A stretch of 64,000 nt of DNA from Loripinus fragilis (Eukaryota > Mollusca > Bivalvia > Lucinida > Lucinidae). The stretch is taken from the NCBI GenBank assembly GCA_964019695.1, contig OZ026531.1, positions 11,188,593 to 11,252,592 of the forward strand, written 5' to 3'. Shown in pieces: positions 35,976 to 46,034 of the stretch. A program made the translations under genes and the position numbers. Under the pieces are notes generated by a model. It saw only the letters and a program-made list of their open reading frames with translations, made no database searches and was not told the DNA's origin. The first letter of the stretch is position 1. Each line of letters opens with the position of its first letter.

Positions 35976-38119
35976 TGGTAAAATATTTTAATTCCTTCTA
36001 TTAGCAGAATTATAGCTCAACCATGATTCTATAAGCAACGTTATGTCATATTGCAAGATATTGCAATAGTTCCATAAAAACTTTTATTTGTTATGAGAAG
36101 TTACAATATTTTCTTTGTTGAAGCGGACAAAAGTAATGACCCTGTTGTACATTTTGTATATTATCAGTTGATAACTGGCAAATCAGCATTTGCCAACGGG
36201 ACATGAATATCTGGTAAGAAGGCCCAACTTTAAAATTAACACTTTCCACTAACTATCATCTGTTTCTAGTTTGATGTCATTCTCTTAGTTATAGAATTCT
36301 AACTGCTTATAATTTGTAAAATAAAGTGGATCTCATAAACATGAAAACCATCCAAATGCAAATGGTCATCGAAGAGTTTAAACAGTTGCTTATACGACCC
36401 AATATGTACATTTTTGTTAAGTGCTAAACTAGCTTCCCATTAACCTTTGGGAAATGCATCAACACGTCATTAGTATAAACCTTATATTATCTTTTTATAT
36501 GAACAGCACAATTTCTTATATAAACTTCTTACTACAAGTCTAAAAAGCAACTTTTGAAACAATTTAAGTGTTAGTATATGCTTGTAATTATTTTTGGACG
36601 TCTGCTGATTTATTCCCCAGTTATTCTCACTCGTGTTTAGTAGTTTAGTACATGGTTAACAAATTTGAATTTGGAGACGTTCCTAGTAGAAGCAAAATGC
36701 GCCTCAGGCTGCAAAATTGCTAAATGAAACATCTACATACCACCCCTTCATCATCACCAAAAAATAAAATAAAACAGTTTGGACAGGATTTTATAAAAGT
36801 ATATTAATCATATGATCTACATCATGTTCCAAATCATTTTAAATCATTTGGTTTCACAATATAGCGTCATAATCAGTACTTAACGTACTTCGATATCCAA
36901 GCAGACACACACCATTAAACAGCGTTGAATTTATGTTGTTTCGACGCCATGTGCCTTCTGAGATGCGTGACAAAATAAAAAAAATATACAAAAAAACATT
37001 AAAAACTACTATAACCTGAACGTTTCGAAAATCGAAATTTAATGAATGTTGTCTCCCATCCGATTCACACTACATCTTCTATTTATAAGTCATATGTTTC
37101 GAAATTATACTACGTCATATAAAAGCCTATGAATGACAATATTTTACTAAAAATATTTTATATGAGTTAATTTTGCATTAAAAAAACTACATTCGCAGCT
37201 GTATATCAAGTATGTGGAACATGTAGAAACAATGCCTATAACCAAATAACATTGCGTCATTTACAATGAGGTTTTGTCCTACAAAAAGTGACTAAACAAA
37301 ATAACCAGGATAAACCAAAATAACCAGCAAACCAACCAATAAACACATAATTAGCAAAAGCCAAACAATTTTTAAACCCGTTTGTACTTTGTCCTATATG
37401 TTATCAAGGCAATTGTCCAGGAAACAAGGCGTTTTATTTCTGGACAAAATAATTATCCTCATCCTTGTTTAACTGTATTTATTTTTTTTCAGAAATCTGT
37501 GGACAGTTTTGAAAATACATATAGGATAAAGTCCAAAGCTATGCGGCAAAACAGTAATTCTACAAAAATACAAAAAACATAAATCTCACGTTTGAGGTTA
37601 GTTGTTTTGTCCTGAACAATCGATGAATTGTGCGCTAAACAAAAAAGCATATGCTCATGTAAATAATGAGAGATCAAATCCAAACTCATTCGAATAATGC
37701 AATAAGTTCTAAAACATCATGCTGATGCATATATATGATCGATGCAAATAACACGTTAGTAAACATGTTTATTCTGAAATATTATTAATCGCATTACTCT
37801 CTTATAAAACACATACATTGTCATAAATAATATAACATGAATCGATGTGCTGACTGAACGCTAGAATACTATTGAGGACAGTATGTTCTGTACTTGATAA
37901 GTGTAGAAACGCGATTTAAGCTGAAGCATAGTCCACTCTTGTAAAATTTAATACAGTTTTAGCCTCGCATAGAAGTCATGGTTTCTTAAAACGTACATTA
38001 AGTGTGCTAGGTCTAACAAACTTTTGGCGTTTCCATTGAAAGTGATACATTTATAATGGAAGCATCATTGTGTCATTATGTAAGAAGTAAGGGTACTACT
38101 CAAACTACGTCTTAATGTG

Positions 38120-38170
38120 GCGGTTCTTTTGAGCACCCAAAATAAGTGTTTAAACATATGGATAAGAAAA
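38120..38170. mobile_element. family G half fragment
   Basis: GTTCTTTTGAGCACCCAAAA followed by a short related arm. Only one half is present. Confidence 0.4.
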
Positions 38171-38247
38171 TGTTAATAGTATGCTCCCAATTTGTTTGGT
38201 TATCTGTAGAAACGAACTACGTTTTTAGTTTTAAAATGCAAAATTAC

Positions 38248-38398
38248 CTGGAAGAACTCTTGAAGCACCATCAAATCTATCTTTGAGAAGATCCCCAATT
38301 TGTCTGAAAAGCGGAAGTCTCATCCAACATGTCTTTATGGTACAACTTCCCGACATCCCATGACACTTACACTCACGTGTCATCTCTTTCTTGACATG
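38248..38398 (-). CDS. Wnt1: Wnt1 exon with the lipid-modified serine motif
   Basis: A 151-bp exon of 50 codons plus one base. It reads [30 protein letters not shown], then [19 protein letters not shown]-x-SGSC holds the Ser that Porcupine palmitoleoylates in Wnt proteins, needed for secretion and Frizzled binding. TCWMRLP and RFDGASRV are closest to Wnt1 among the Wnt subfamilies. Acceptor is GTTTTTCAG|CAT (phase 0), giving [14 protein letters not shown] with no length change against WNT1. Donor is CCAG|GTAATT (phase 1), which completes a Glu codon with the terminal exon. Oddities: the exon start and its splice site are copied about five times in the adjoining intron (see 38330-38848), and a consensus-like GTGAGT lies 22 bases inside the exon. 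Confidence 0.96.
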
Positions 38399-38848
38399 CT
38401 GAAAAACATTATAAAACACTATGATTATTACATAATTTCTGGACATTCTATGACACTTAAACTCACGTGTCAGCTCTTTCTTGACATGCTGGAAAATATT
38501 ATAAAACACTATGATTATTATACAACTTCTGGGCATCCCATGACACTTACACTCACGTGTCATCTCTTTCTTGACATGCTGAAAAACATCATAAAACGCT
38601 ATGATTATTATATATCTTCTTGACATTCCGTGATACTTAAACTCACGTGTCATCTCTTTCTTGACATGCTGAAAAACATTATAAAACACCATGATTATTA
38701 TATCACTTCTGGACATTCCATGACACTTAAACTCACGGGTCATATCTTACTTGACAGGCTGAAAAACATTATGAAACACTTTGATATTATATATAACTTC
38801 TGGACATTCTATGACACTTAAACTCACGTGTCATCTCTTTCTTTATCT
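38330..38848 (-). repeat. 90-bp tandem array made from a Wnt1 splice acceptor and exon start
   Basis: About 5.7 units; the phase point TGACACTTA recurs at 38361, 38451, 38541, 38631, 38721 and 38812 (period 90, last 91). Each unit holds ~30 bp of the intron end with the TTTTTCAG acceptor and ~60 bp of exon start. The unit nearest the gene is the real exon boundary. Acceptor AGs persist at 38398 (real), 38488, 38578, 38668 and 38758. Because 90 is divisible by 3, the exon frame runs open back through three extra units; the unit at 38758 meets a TAA four codons in. Confidence 0.95.
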
Positions 38849-38971
38849 GATAGATTATTCCATACATATTGACACATTTAGTATGGAATTGTCCATTTCC
38901 TATTTTAAGGGGTCACAGGTCGAAAATTACATTTTATTATTATTTATGTCCCTGATAATTGGTTTTATACT

Positions 38972-39051
38972 AGCAAACAGTGCAGACCTTGATGAAATGC
39001 TGACTTATACGGCATTTCATCTGGGTCTTCGTTGTTTGCCAAAGTACGTGT
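38972..39051. repeat. short hairpin (AAACAGTG type) in Wnt1 intron
   Basis: GCAAACAGTGCAGACC ... GATGAAATGCTG / GGCATTTCATC ... GTTTGCC. Confidence 0.8.
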
Positions 39052-39548
39052 TTACTGGTATCCAGAACAAAGATAAGTAATAGAGATATGGTTTATCCGT
39101 TATGGAACTGCACGTCAATGTACTTTTAACAAGAAAGCTGTTTTAGTGCAGTATATGGGCCTTGTGCGTCTGAAAACAAGCAGTAGCATTGTTACTAGAC
39201 AGACACAACTTAAACAAAAGTATCCAAAATAACTTGCAGAGTCATGAAATCACAATCTAGGAACGTACCACTTGTTTCAACGTAGCACAACATATATTTA
39301 TGTGATTCACTTTTATTTCGTTTTTATTAATTCTCGGCATGCTTGGAATTTTTTTATGATCTTTTTCGTCTGCTGATTTTTTATCTTTCACGAATTACTT
39401 TTTAAGAAAAGAAACCCATCATAGTGTCAAAAGTTTGGATCTAGATTAAGGGCTTATATGGATCCTAACTGTTTACAAAGGATATCAGTAGTCAACAGTT
39501 GCAGGTAACACTGTAATGAACACACAGACTGCTATGGTAAATCATATC

Positions 39549-39862
39549 ATCATACGACGTCGCGGTCTGGGAGTGAAATAACGCTGTGCAACAAAATCTG
39601 TAACGAAACGTTATGACGTCCATAACAACGTTGCGCATAAATGATAAATTATAACTTTTTTACGGCAGAAATTTGATTTCAAAGTTATCTTAATGTCATA
39701 TGATACATAGAATCTAACATTCGTGCTCTTGTATTATTGAATTCATTTAACTCGTTGTGAAAAAGAGATAAAATGTTCGGCAAGCCTCGCATTTTATCTC
39801 TTTTCCACAACTCTTTAATAAATTCAATAAAACATGAGCACTCATGTAAGATCCTCTATTTA
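39549..39862 (+). mobile_element. repeat family D in Wnt1 intron
   Basis: CATACGACGTCGCGGTCTGG, then the AAAAGAGATAAAATGTTCGG hairpin and the AGATCCTCTATTTAG end. The CCACTAGTGG part is deleted. Confidence 0.86.
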
Positions 39863-40034
39863 GTAGCTTTCGTGTTGTAGGACCTGCAGTCATGTGCTTT
39901 AGCTGGCAGGTGACAGGTGACACTCTTATAGAGCTGACACTATACCAGAAACCGATAAATGGTTGCTTCTGTAAGCAGTGACACAAAGATGAAATACATC
40001 TGAATACTGCATTTCTTTAGTGTCTACATTTTTT

Positions 40035-40264
40035 GGGCCTCGTCGCGACAAAACCTGTCTTTCGGGTTTCTGACATAGCGAGATTCAAACCAGTTACCCC
40101 AGCTACACAGACTAGCTTGAATATTGAAATTTTGCTTGAAGCAAGTTCAGATATTATACTTTCCAGTAAGCAAATAACAAAGGCGCTGATCAGTCTGCGC
40201 GGATGCGCAGGCTGGTCTGCGCCTTTGTTGTTGGCAAACCCCTGAAGACAAGTTTTGTCGCGCC
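40035..40264 (+). mobile_element. MITE family F in Wnt1 intron
   Basis: Ends GGGCCTCGTCGCGACAAAAC and AGTTTTGTCGCGCCC; core GCTGATCAGTCTGCGCGGAT. Confidence 0.86.
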
Positions 40265-41539
40265 CATTTGATAGATAAAAACAATAACTAAGAACAGATA
40301 TACATGTATATCATAATTCAAAAATTTCTGCTGTAACCCCTTTAAATATGCAATAAAAGATTCCATGAATATTATTTCAACATGCATGGGCAAATCCAAA
40401 AGCACAAAAATGTTTGACTTTGACTTTGAAGTTCCACTGGTGGGATGGTGAATGATATTTGACTTGGCTCGGCCTATCATGGCTTAACTGGTAGCTGTCT
40501 TTAGTGAGTAAAGAGTCATTTTCTTTGTCGTGATTATCTCTCTCTAATGGTAAACTGACTAAGTTAGGAAGCTTCTTTTTCTTACTTCAGTAGAATCAAG
40601 GATGGCATTAGGTCGTATTTTATCGGGTTCTACGCTGTGTGCTAAGATAAAAACAATCTTCAGGGTCAGAAATACATCATTTTAGACATTTTACTTGCAA
40701 CACCTAAAAATACAATCTAGACTATTCTGACATCAGAATTAAAAGTGTTAAACATTGGTGCATGTATTTCACTCGCACTAAGATCGCTAGTCATTTGAAT
40801 AGAGGGGATTGCGTGCTTGTAATTTTACGGAGTGACCATCGTGTTTAGCCGTTTCGCTGAATTTGGCAATAAATAAAATAATTCGATACTTGAATGCATT
40901 AACACCATAAATTGTGGCGGTAAAATTTTATTCTTCACTGACAAATATCTACGTCGTAAAAACAGTATTTAAAGATGGCTTCGATATAAAAAGGTCAAAG
41001 TACACGTGTCAGTTGGTACTAATAATACTATTCCACATCTTTAATGTCTTAATTGACGAACAAATGACTGGTTTTATGACAAATTTACTATGAACGTTGT
41101 ATACCAGGAACAGGTAGAGAACCCGTCAAACATATTATTAGACTGGTACAATGATTTAGATTCTTGCTCATAAAAATGTCAGGTATTTCGCACAAATCTG
41201 AGAACACTAAATATTGAAAACCTAACCCGGTTTAATGAATAGAAAACGCAATGCAGACTACATTTGACTAACTAGAACTTGAATGTTAACTCATAAACAT
41301 GAGATAAGCGCAATGATTTAGATAAAAATGCAATTTAATTTGTAGTTCCTCTTGAAATACTTGTTACATTAGCTGTCATAGATCAAATTGGTTTTTACCC
41401 ATGTTTCTACCATCTTAATTATTTACGCACCCAGTTTAGCGATACGCTTGCATCATATTAGAAAAAGAACAGTGATTGAAAAACAGCATGGAAATGCCCT
41501 GGTAACGCAGCATAACTAAATAGTCATAGGGAGAAGCCA

Positions 41540-41862
41540 ATGTGCGGCTCCAGAGGGGGACAGGGATCCGGACCCCCCCCCCCCCCCCTGAAAAATCACA
41601 AAAATATAGGGTTTCTGAGCAATACTGGTCCGGATACCCTGAAAAATCACAAAGCTAACAAGCCAACATTCAATGTTGGGCCATCATAGGTACGCCAGCG
41701 AATCGCCATTTTAATGGCGTTTCGCTGGCGGGCCAATGATGGTCCGCTTATAGTGGTATTTGGATCCTGCCTTCCCTCATCAACTAAAAATACAAACAAC
41801 AAAAACGTTGTCAAAGTTGGACTCCCTCTGACAAAACTTCCTGGATCCGCGCATGAAGCCCA
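41540..41862. mobile_element. element K-like with strong hairpin
   Basis: Begins near GCGGCTCCAGAGGGGGACAG and ends CTTCCTGGATCCGCGCATG. Contains the hairpin at 41679-41746 (CGCCAGCGAATCGCCATTTT and complement). Confidence 0.55.
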
Positions 41863-42037
41863 TTCGCTGATAAGCATAGGCACTCTCCCTCAAAATGAAG
41901 TACTGCTACCGACATGGATTACCTTCCAGACTAAAAAGAGGCCTGAAACCAAAGGTCTTTCAGGAGGGGTGCTTGTTGGAATATGGCTAGCTGACACTTC
42001 ATACACCTACATATATACACTACTATAATAATGTTTT

Positions 42038-42228
42038 CAGGGGCGGATCCAGAATTTCTGGAAAGGGGGTCATATGTTTTGGGGGAACGAGGTTCATTTT
42101 GCTGATTTGATCTCATTTTCCTAAATATCCCATGTAAATAAAATAATTTGGTCTCACTGAGACCAAATTATTTCATTTGAATAGGATATTTAAAACGAGG
42201 GGGAGGGGGCTCGCTCCCTGAATCCCCC
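42038..42228. mobile_element. hAT-like MITE (GGGGCGGATCC ends)
   Basis: Ends CAGGGGCGGATCCAGAATTT and CTGGGTCCGCCA; central palindrome ATAATTTGGTCTCACTGAGA. Confidence 0.65.
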
Positions 42229-42577
42229 CTGGGTCCGCCAATGGTTATCGCCTCTTTGTTGAAAGAAATGAAATGCAAGTTCTCCTGTTCTTTTTTGTCC
42301 TGTTTTTTTTTTCTTTGCCTCAATTTCGTGTATACATATTTTTGGATTGATAGACATCGGAGGACATTATATTTGAAAAATAAATAACGTTTTTACTATA
42401 ATAAAATCAGGCTTTCCAGATATTTTGAAGCAAAAAAAAGGAAAAATCTAATGGCGGTATAATCTCGCAAGGATGTCGCATCTATCTTCGATACAATATC
42501 AGAGTGATATATAGCATATGTCCCGATTAAGAAAATTGTTTGACCTACCAATTGTTATTATTTTGTTACCCGTAAAT

Positions 42578-42660
42578 ATAAACATGTGTTTTGGTGCTCA
42601 CATAAATGTCTCATTGAGACGGATCTGTGAGTGCCCACGACATATGTTTTGGTCGAGAAA
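42578..42660. mobile_element. hairpin MITE family G core in Wnt1 intron
   Basis: AACATGTGTTTTGGTGCTC, GTCTCATTGAGACG, GACATATGTTTTGGTCGAG. Confidence 0.75.
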
Positions 42661-42724
42661 CTGGAATAAAATAATTTCCTGATATAATACGACTGCTAAT
42701 TAGTACTTTAACAAAGATACCTAC

Positions 42725-42990
42725 CCGTCTACCAGCTTCATTATTATGCAAATTCATCATGTACCGGAAGTCTCGCCCTTTCTCGATGACGTCAACGAAT
42801 TTCCGTGAGAACTTTTTACCAAAGTTTGCATTGTCACTACACCCGCCCCACTCCCAGTCTTTCCCCTCAGGTTGTCTGAGGTTATAATTGCACGTACACG
42901 TATATATACTTCCATCCGCGCATGCGCGCGCCACAGAATGCGACACTGCTGCACTTGTTATGGCGTAAATAAATGCTGTTTCCCGGCACC
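42725..42990 (-). CDS. Wnt1: Wnt1 (wingless) internal coding exon
   Basis: Secreted Wnt morphogen, a Frizzled/LRP ligand made through the ER. The exon is 266 bp: two bases finishing a Gly codon, then 88 codons. It opens with the Wnt hallmark [13 protein letters not shown], followed by HSVARAC, the cysteine pair [41 protein letters not shown]. Human WNT1 has the same block in the same order. Reading the minus strand, the acceptor is TTTTCAG|GG (phase 1) and the donor CGG|GTAGGT (phase 0); the open frame running past both ends is intron, and the upstream part is a family B repeat. It joins in frame to the exon at 38248-38398. The preceding exon, which should carry RRWNC, is not in the window. 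Very confident for Wnt, confident for the Wnt1 subfamily. Confidence 0.96.
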
Positions 42991-43024
42991 CTGAAAATAG
43001 AAAGAAAAATGTTTGTAGACAAAA

Positions 43025-43130
43025 ACAGAGAGTATGCTCAGGAAATACCCCAATCACAGACCACATGCAGACAAGCCATAGGCACCATGAGGAAGAGATA
43101 AATAGAACACTAGCAGCCACAACAAAAAAA
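43025..43130 (-). mobile_element. family B fragment beside a Wnt1 exon
   Basis: GAGTATGCTCAGGAAATACC and GGCACCATGAGGAAGAG. It lies 35 bp from the splice acceptor at 42991. Confidence 0.75.
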
Positions 43131-43338
43131 TAACAGCAGATCCATAAGCCTGTTTATAGGGGGAAAACAGTGCCAAGTACAATTGTTGGGTTCGTTATTA
43201 ACCCTTTCCTTCATGAATATACATGCTAGGCTCCACCCACTATAAATAATTATATAAATCAACTTTCATGTTAGTATAGAACAAAGAAATTACTTGTCAG
43301 GTCCACGGGTGTAGAATAAGATATATCATAATTATTTT

Positions 43339-43408
43339 AGCAAACAGAGTAGACCCTGATCAGGCAGCTCTTATAAGAGCTGCCTGATCTAGGTCTGCTC
43401 TGTTTGCA
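43339..43408. repeat. short hairpin (AAACAGAG type)
   Basis: GCAAACAGAGTAGACC, GATCAGGCAGCTCTTA and near-perfect complement. Confidence 0.9.
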
Positions 43409-43429
43409 CAAGCTTTAAAGGCGTCTCTA

Positions 43430-43690
43430 TGAGGTAAAGGGCTAAATGGCACAGGCAGTGGTTCTGGAGTTGTTTGGGCTCAGTTATATCTTGCTCCTCA
43501 TTTGTGTTGGTCAATCGAGTTGCAAGCACATATGATGTACTGCATAGCAATCCAAGTACCAAGCAAAAAAAACCCTCACACAATGTGAGTAACAATAAAT
43601 AATGAATCAATAAAAACAGAACCACCCCCTGAAAAACCTCGTGAGTTGGCCCATCAGTTTTAATACATACGTGTACATGCAGATTATCTA
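43430..43690 (-). mobile_element. family B fragment
   Basis: TGCATAGCAATCCAAGTACC, CTCACACAATGTGAGTAACA, ATAAATAATGAATCAATAA, ACAGAACCACCC. Confidence 0.68.
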
Positions 43691-44097
43691 AACTTTTTAT
43701 TTCAGGGTTCAATGCCCTATATGTTAGCACTGGTGTGCGATTGGGGTCCCTTTTCATTTTCTAGTAGAAAGAATTATCATAAAGATTTGAGCAGGTTTTA
43801 CCGCCTTTTTTTGTTTTTTGCTGTTTTTGTTGTTTATCTTTTTTCTACCTAACAATTTTCAGATCTTAGTTAATCGATTCATAGTTAAATTATGGTATTT
43901 TAATCGTTTTCAATATTCAACGGAACATTAACTCTCAAAATTGCTGTCTTTACTTCACAAGATATAATCCTTTGATCCTCAAATATCAATCTATTGCTAG
44001 TTTCAGTCACCGAAAATACCCCGAAATCCTTTTTAAAGGGACTTTTCTTGTTAGTTTTTATATGCCAGTTATTTTCGGCAATTCCAAACAATATATC

Positions 44098-44545
44098 ATC
44101 ATATTGTGTTAACTTGATTTGATTGTTTCTCTGTGATAATACATTGCATTAGTTAGGAAGCCTCCATGAGAGCTAAACAAGTGTCTGTTTTAACAACAAC
44201 AGAATCTAGGGCGAAAATATAGCGCTAGTAAAATGTATTTTAGCCCCTCGGTGGCTTAGGCTGCTGTGCGTTCTAAGGAGGTGGTTCTGTTGTTGTTGAT
44301 CTATTATTTAATGTACTTCCCATTGTGTGTGAGAGTTCTGTGTTTGTTTTTGTTTTGTTATGCATTACTTTGTGTCCATTCTAGTTTTGCAATCATCGTG
44401 AAGAGGACGAGAAAGCTGGTTGCTTTGATATTATTGTCTTACAGATGAATTGTAAATGTTCTGCTGCTCATCTTCACGGTGCCGTGGTTTTGTCTGCAGT
44501 ATGTGATTGTGGTATCTCCTGATCATACTCACTTACTTTTTTGTA
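44098..44545 (+). mobile_element. family B element, near full length
   Basis: Reference copy. Landmarks: TTGATTTGATTG, CAACAGAATCTAGGGCG, GTGGCTTAGGCTGC, CGTTCTAAGGAGGTGG, TTTTGCAATCATCGTG, TGTGATTGTGG, and the end CATACTCACTTACTTTTTT. About 450 bp, no coding capacity. Probably a non-autonomous retroelement or detached element tail. Confidence 0.75.
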
Positions 44546-44591
44546 AATCCTTATCTTCTTTTAATTAACTCTATAACGGTTTGATAAAAAT

Positions 44592-44625
44592 AGAGGATCT
44601 TACATGAGTGTTCATGTATGAATGA
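44592..44625 (-). mobile_element. family D end fragment
   Basis: TAGAGGATCTTACATGAGTG matches the inverted D terminus. Confidence 0.6.
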
Positions 44626-44754
44626 ATTTATTAACTCTTTACTCTATATGCTAATTTAGATCATGACATCGTTTTCTATTTTAAGTCAAAATTGAGAAAG
44701 GTCAAGAAAAAATTAAGTTAAGTTTTAAATACTCGTGTGATCCGATGTTCCTGG

Positions 44755-44990
44755 ACTGGCAAGTAAAAATACTTTTACTGGAGGGCTTCTTTTATGGATT
44801 GTATTTGTTAGTTATGTTTCATGTTGGTGAGTGTTGTGCTGTCGTGTCTGCTCCTTGTAGCCTTGTGGTCACCTGCTGGGAAAAGGCTGACCTAATGGCT
44901 GTCGTGTTAATTGTTTTTGTCATATTCCCAATTGTGTCCTGGTCCACATCAAAATTAAGGGCGAGGTTGGCGTCGTGGAACTGGTTTAAA
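44755..44990 (+). mobile_element. mosaic of family A tail pieces
   Basis: Contains TTTTACTGGAGGGC, GGTCACCTGCTGGGAAA and the ATCAAAATTAAGGGCGAGGTT block in an order different from the intact tail. It looks like a rearranged or twice-hit tail. Confidence 0.65.
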
Positions 44991-44995
44991 GTAAT

Positions 44996-45577
44996 AAGGT
45001 TGCAAAGATCAGGAATCGATACAATCAAGTACCACACCTGACCCAGGATACCAATGGGAAAGTGACAAACTCACAGAAGACACCACAAACGAGAGCCAAG
45101 AGGTCAGCCCTTTCCCAGCAGGTGACCACAAAGCACATATAAACAGACGCGCACAAAACATAGCAAACACAAGACAGAACAAAAACATAAAAGATCCACA
45201 AAAGAAGTACCGCCTTGGAACGGTCAGTGAAATATTTTACTGGAGGGCTTAAACCGGTTTAACGGCGCCAACCTCACCCTTAATTCAGATGTGGATCAAG
45301 ACACATAAATATTTGGTTTGCATGAAAGACCCCTAACTAATCAATGCATCATCTCCTAAAACATATAAATCAAGATATAACAAGGAGATAAAGCAAGGAT
45401 AAGGACTCAACAGTAAATTAAACTGAATACCAGAGCAAAAGAAATCCAACAGGTAAACCCCGGAGGGCCCGACAAACAGCCAAAGCATCAGGCCCCTACC
45501 ATCTCATCAATAGATAAGTCTTTAAGTCGGAACCATCATAGAGTCTGAAGTCCGACCCACCGGCGTGCAATTAAAGA
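44996..45577 (-). mobile_element. family A copy, tail plus final RT codons
   Basis: Inverted copy running from GCAAAGATCAGGAATCG (the 3' end) to GTCGGACTTCAGACTC-type sequence of the RT stop region, 5'-truncated at ~45577. Confidence 0.87.
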
Positions 45578-45582
45578 GGTCT

Positions 45583-45832
45583 CAACTAAAATATTTTACT
45601 GAAAGTTCCAAGGCGGTACTTCTTTTGTGGATCTTTTATGTTGTTCTGTCTTGCGTTTGCTATGCCTTTGTGCGCGTCTGTTTATATGTGCCTTGTGGTC
45701 ACCTGCTGGGAAAGGGCTGACCTCTTGGCTCTCGATTGTCGTGTCTAACTGTGAGTTTTCACTTTCCCATTGGTATCCTGGGTCAGGTATGGTACTTGAT
45801 TGTATCGATTCCTGATATTTGCTCCCTTACTT
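45583..45832 (+). mobile_element. family A tail
   Basis: Starts at the TATTTTACTGAAAGTTCC point of the tail and ends CTGATATTTGCTCCCTTACTTACTTACTT. It lies head-to-head with the copy at 44996-45577, truncated ends facing. Confidence 0.85.
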
Positions 45833-46034
45833 ACTTACTTTTGCATTTATTTGTATAGAGCCATGTTCGGCAGCCATTTTAGGCCGACTGACGTCATTAC
45901 CCCTGTGACTCAGCCGATGGAGCATCGCACCAAACTTTGTACCTTTCTGTACCTTTTAAGTTTTACTTTCTTTTGTTTGGGTTTTACTACACCAACGACA
46001 GAAAACTGTTAGAAATACATTTAGCTCATAAAGG

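Larger units (their letters stand above)
20654..38247 (-). other. Wnt1: Wnt1 intron (17.6 kb)
   Basis: The donor GTAATT abuts 38248 and the acceptor TTTTTCAG abuts 20653. It is repeat-rich on both strands (families B, C, F, G, I, K and M, SINE 30429-30755, an AC microsatellite). Stretches 22000-22850, 23060-23880, 25030-25975, 28800-29350, 29560-30260 and 36000-38240 show no recognisable gene or repeat. Confidence 0.88.
38399..42724 (-). other. Wnt1: Wnt1 intron (4.3 kb)
   Basis: The donor GTAGGT abuts 42725 and the acceptor TTTTTCAG abuts 38398. The intron holds the 90-bp exon-derived array, a hairpin element at 38972-39051, MITEs D4 and F2, a hAT-like element at 42038-42228 and hairpin G3. 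I see nothing recognisable in 39060-39545 or 40270-41540. Confidence 0.9.

Noticed and set aside
38340..38840. CRISPR-like array
   Set aside because: Units are contiguous exon/intron copies without unique spacers, in a eukaryotic intron.
38300..39080. Plus-strand open frames with repeated [20 protein letters not shown] units
   Set aside because: They are the antisense reading of the 90-bp array; period 90 keeps every frame open on both strands.
42991..43120. N-terminal extension of the Wnt1 exon frame with hydrophobic residues, resembling a signal peptide
   Set aside because: It lies upstream of a good TTTTCAG acceptor and is translated family B repeat.
43900..44091. 63-codon minus-strand frame as the missing Wnt1 exon
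   Set aside because: No cysteines or RRWNC/QF motif in the right place; W-N-C appears only in a different frame that quickly stops.
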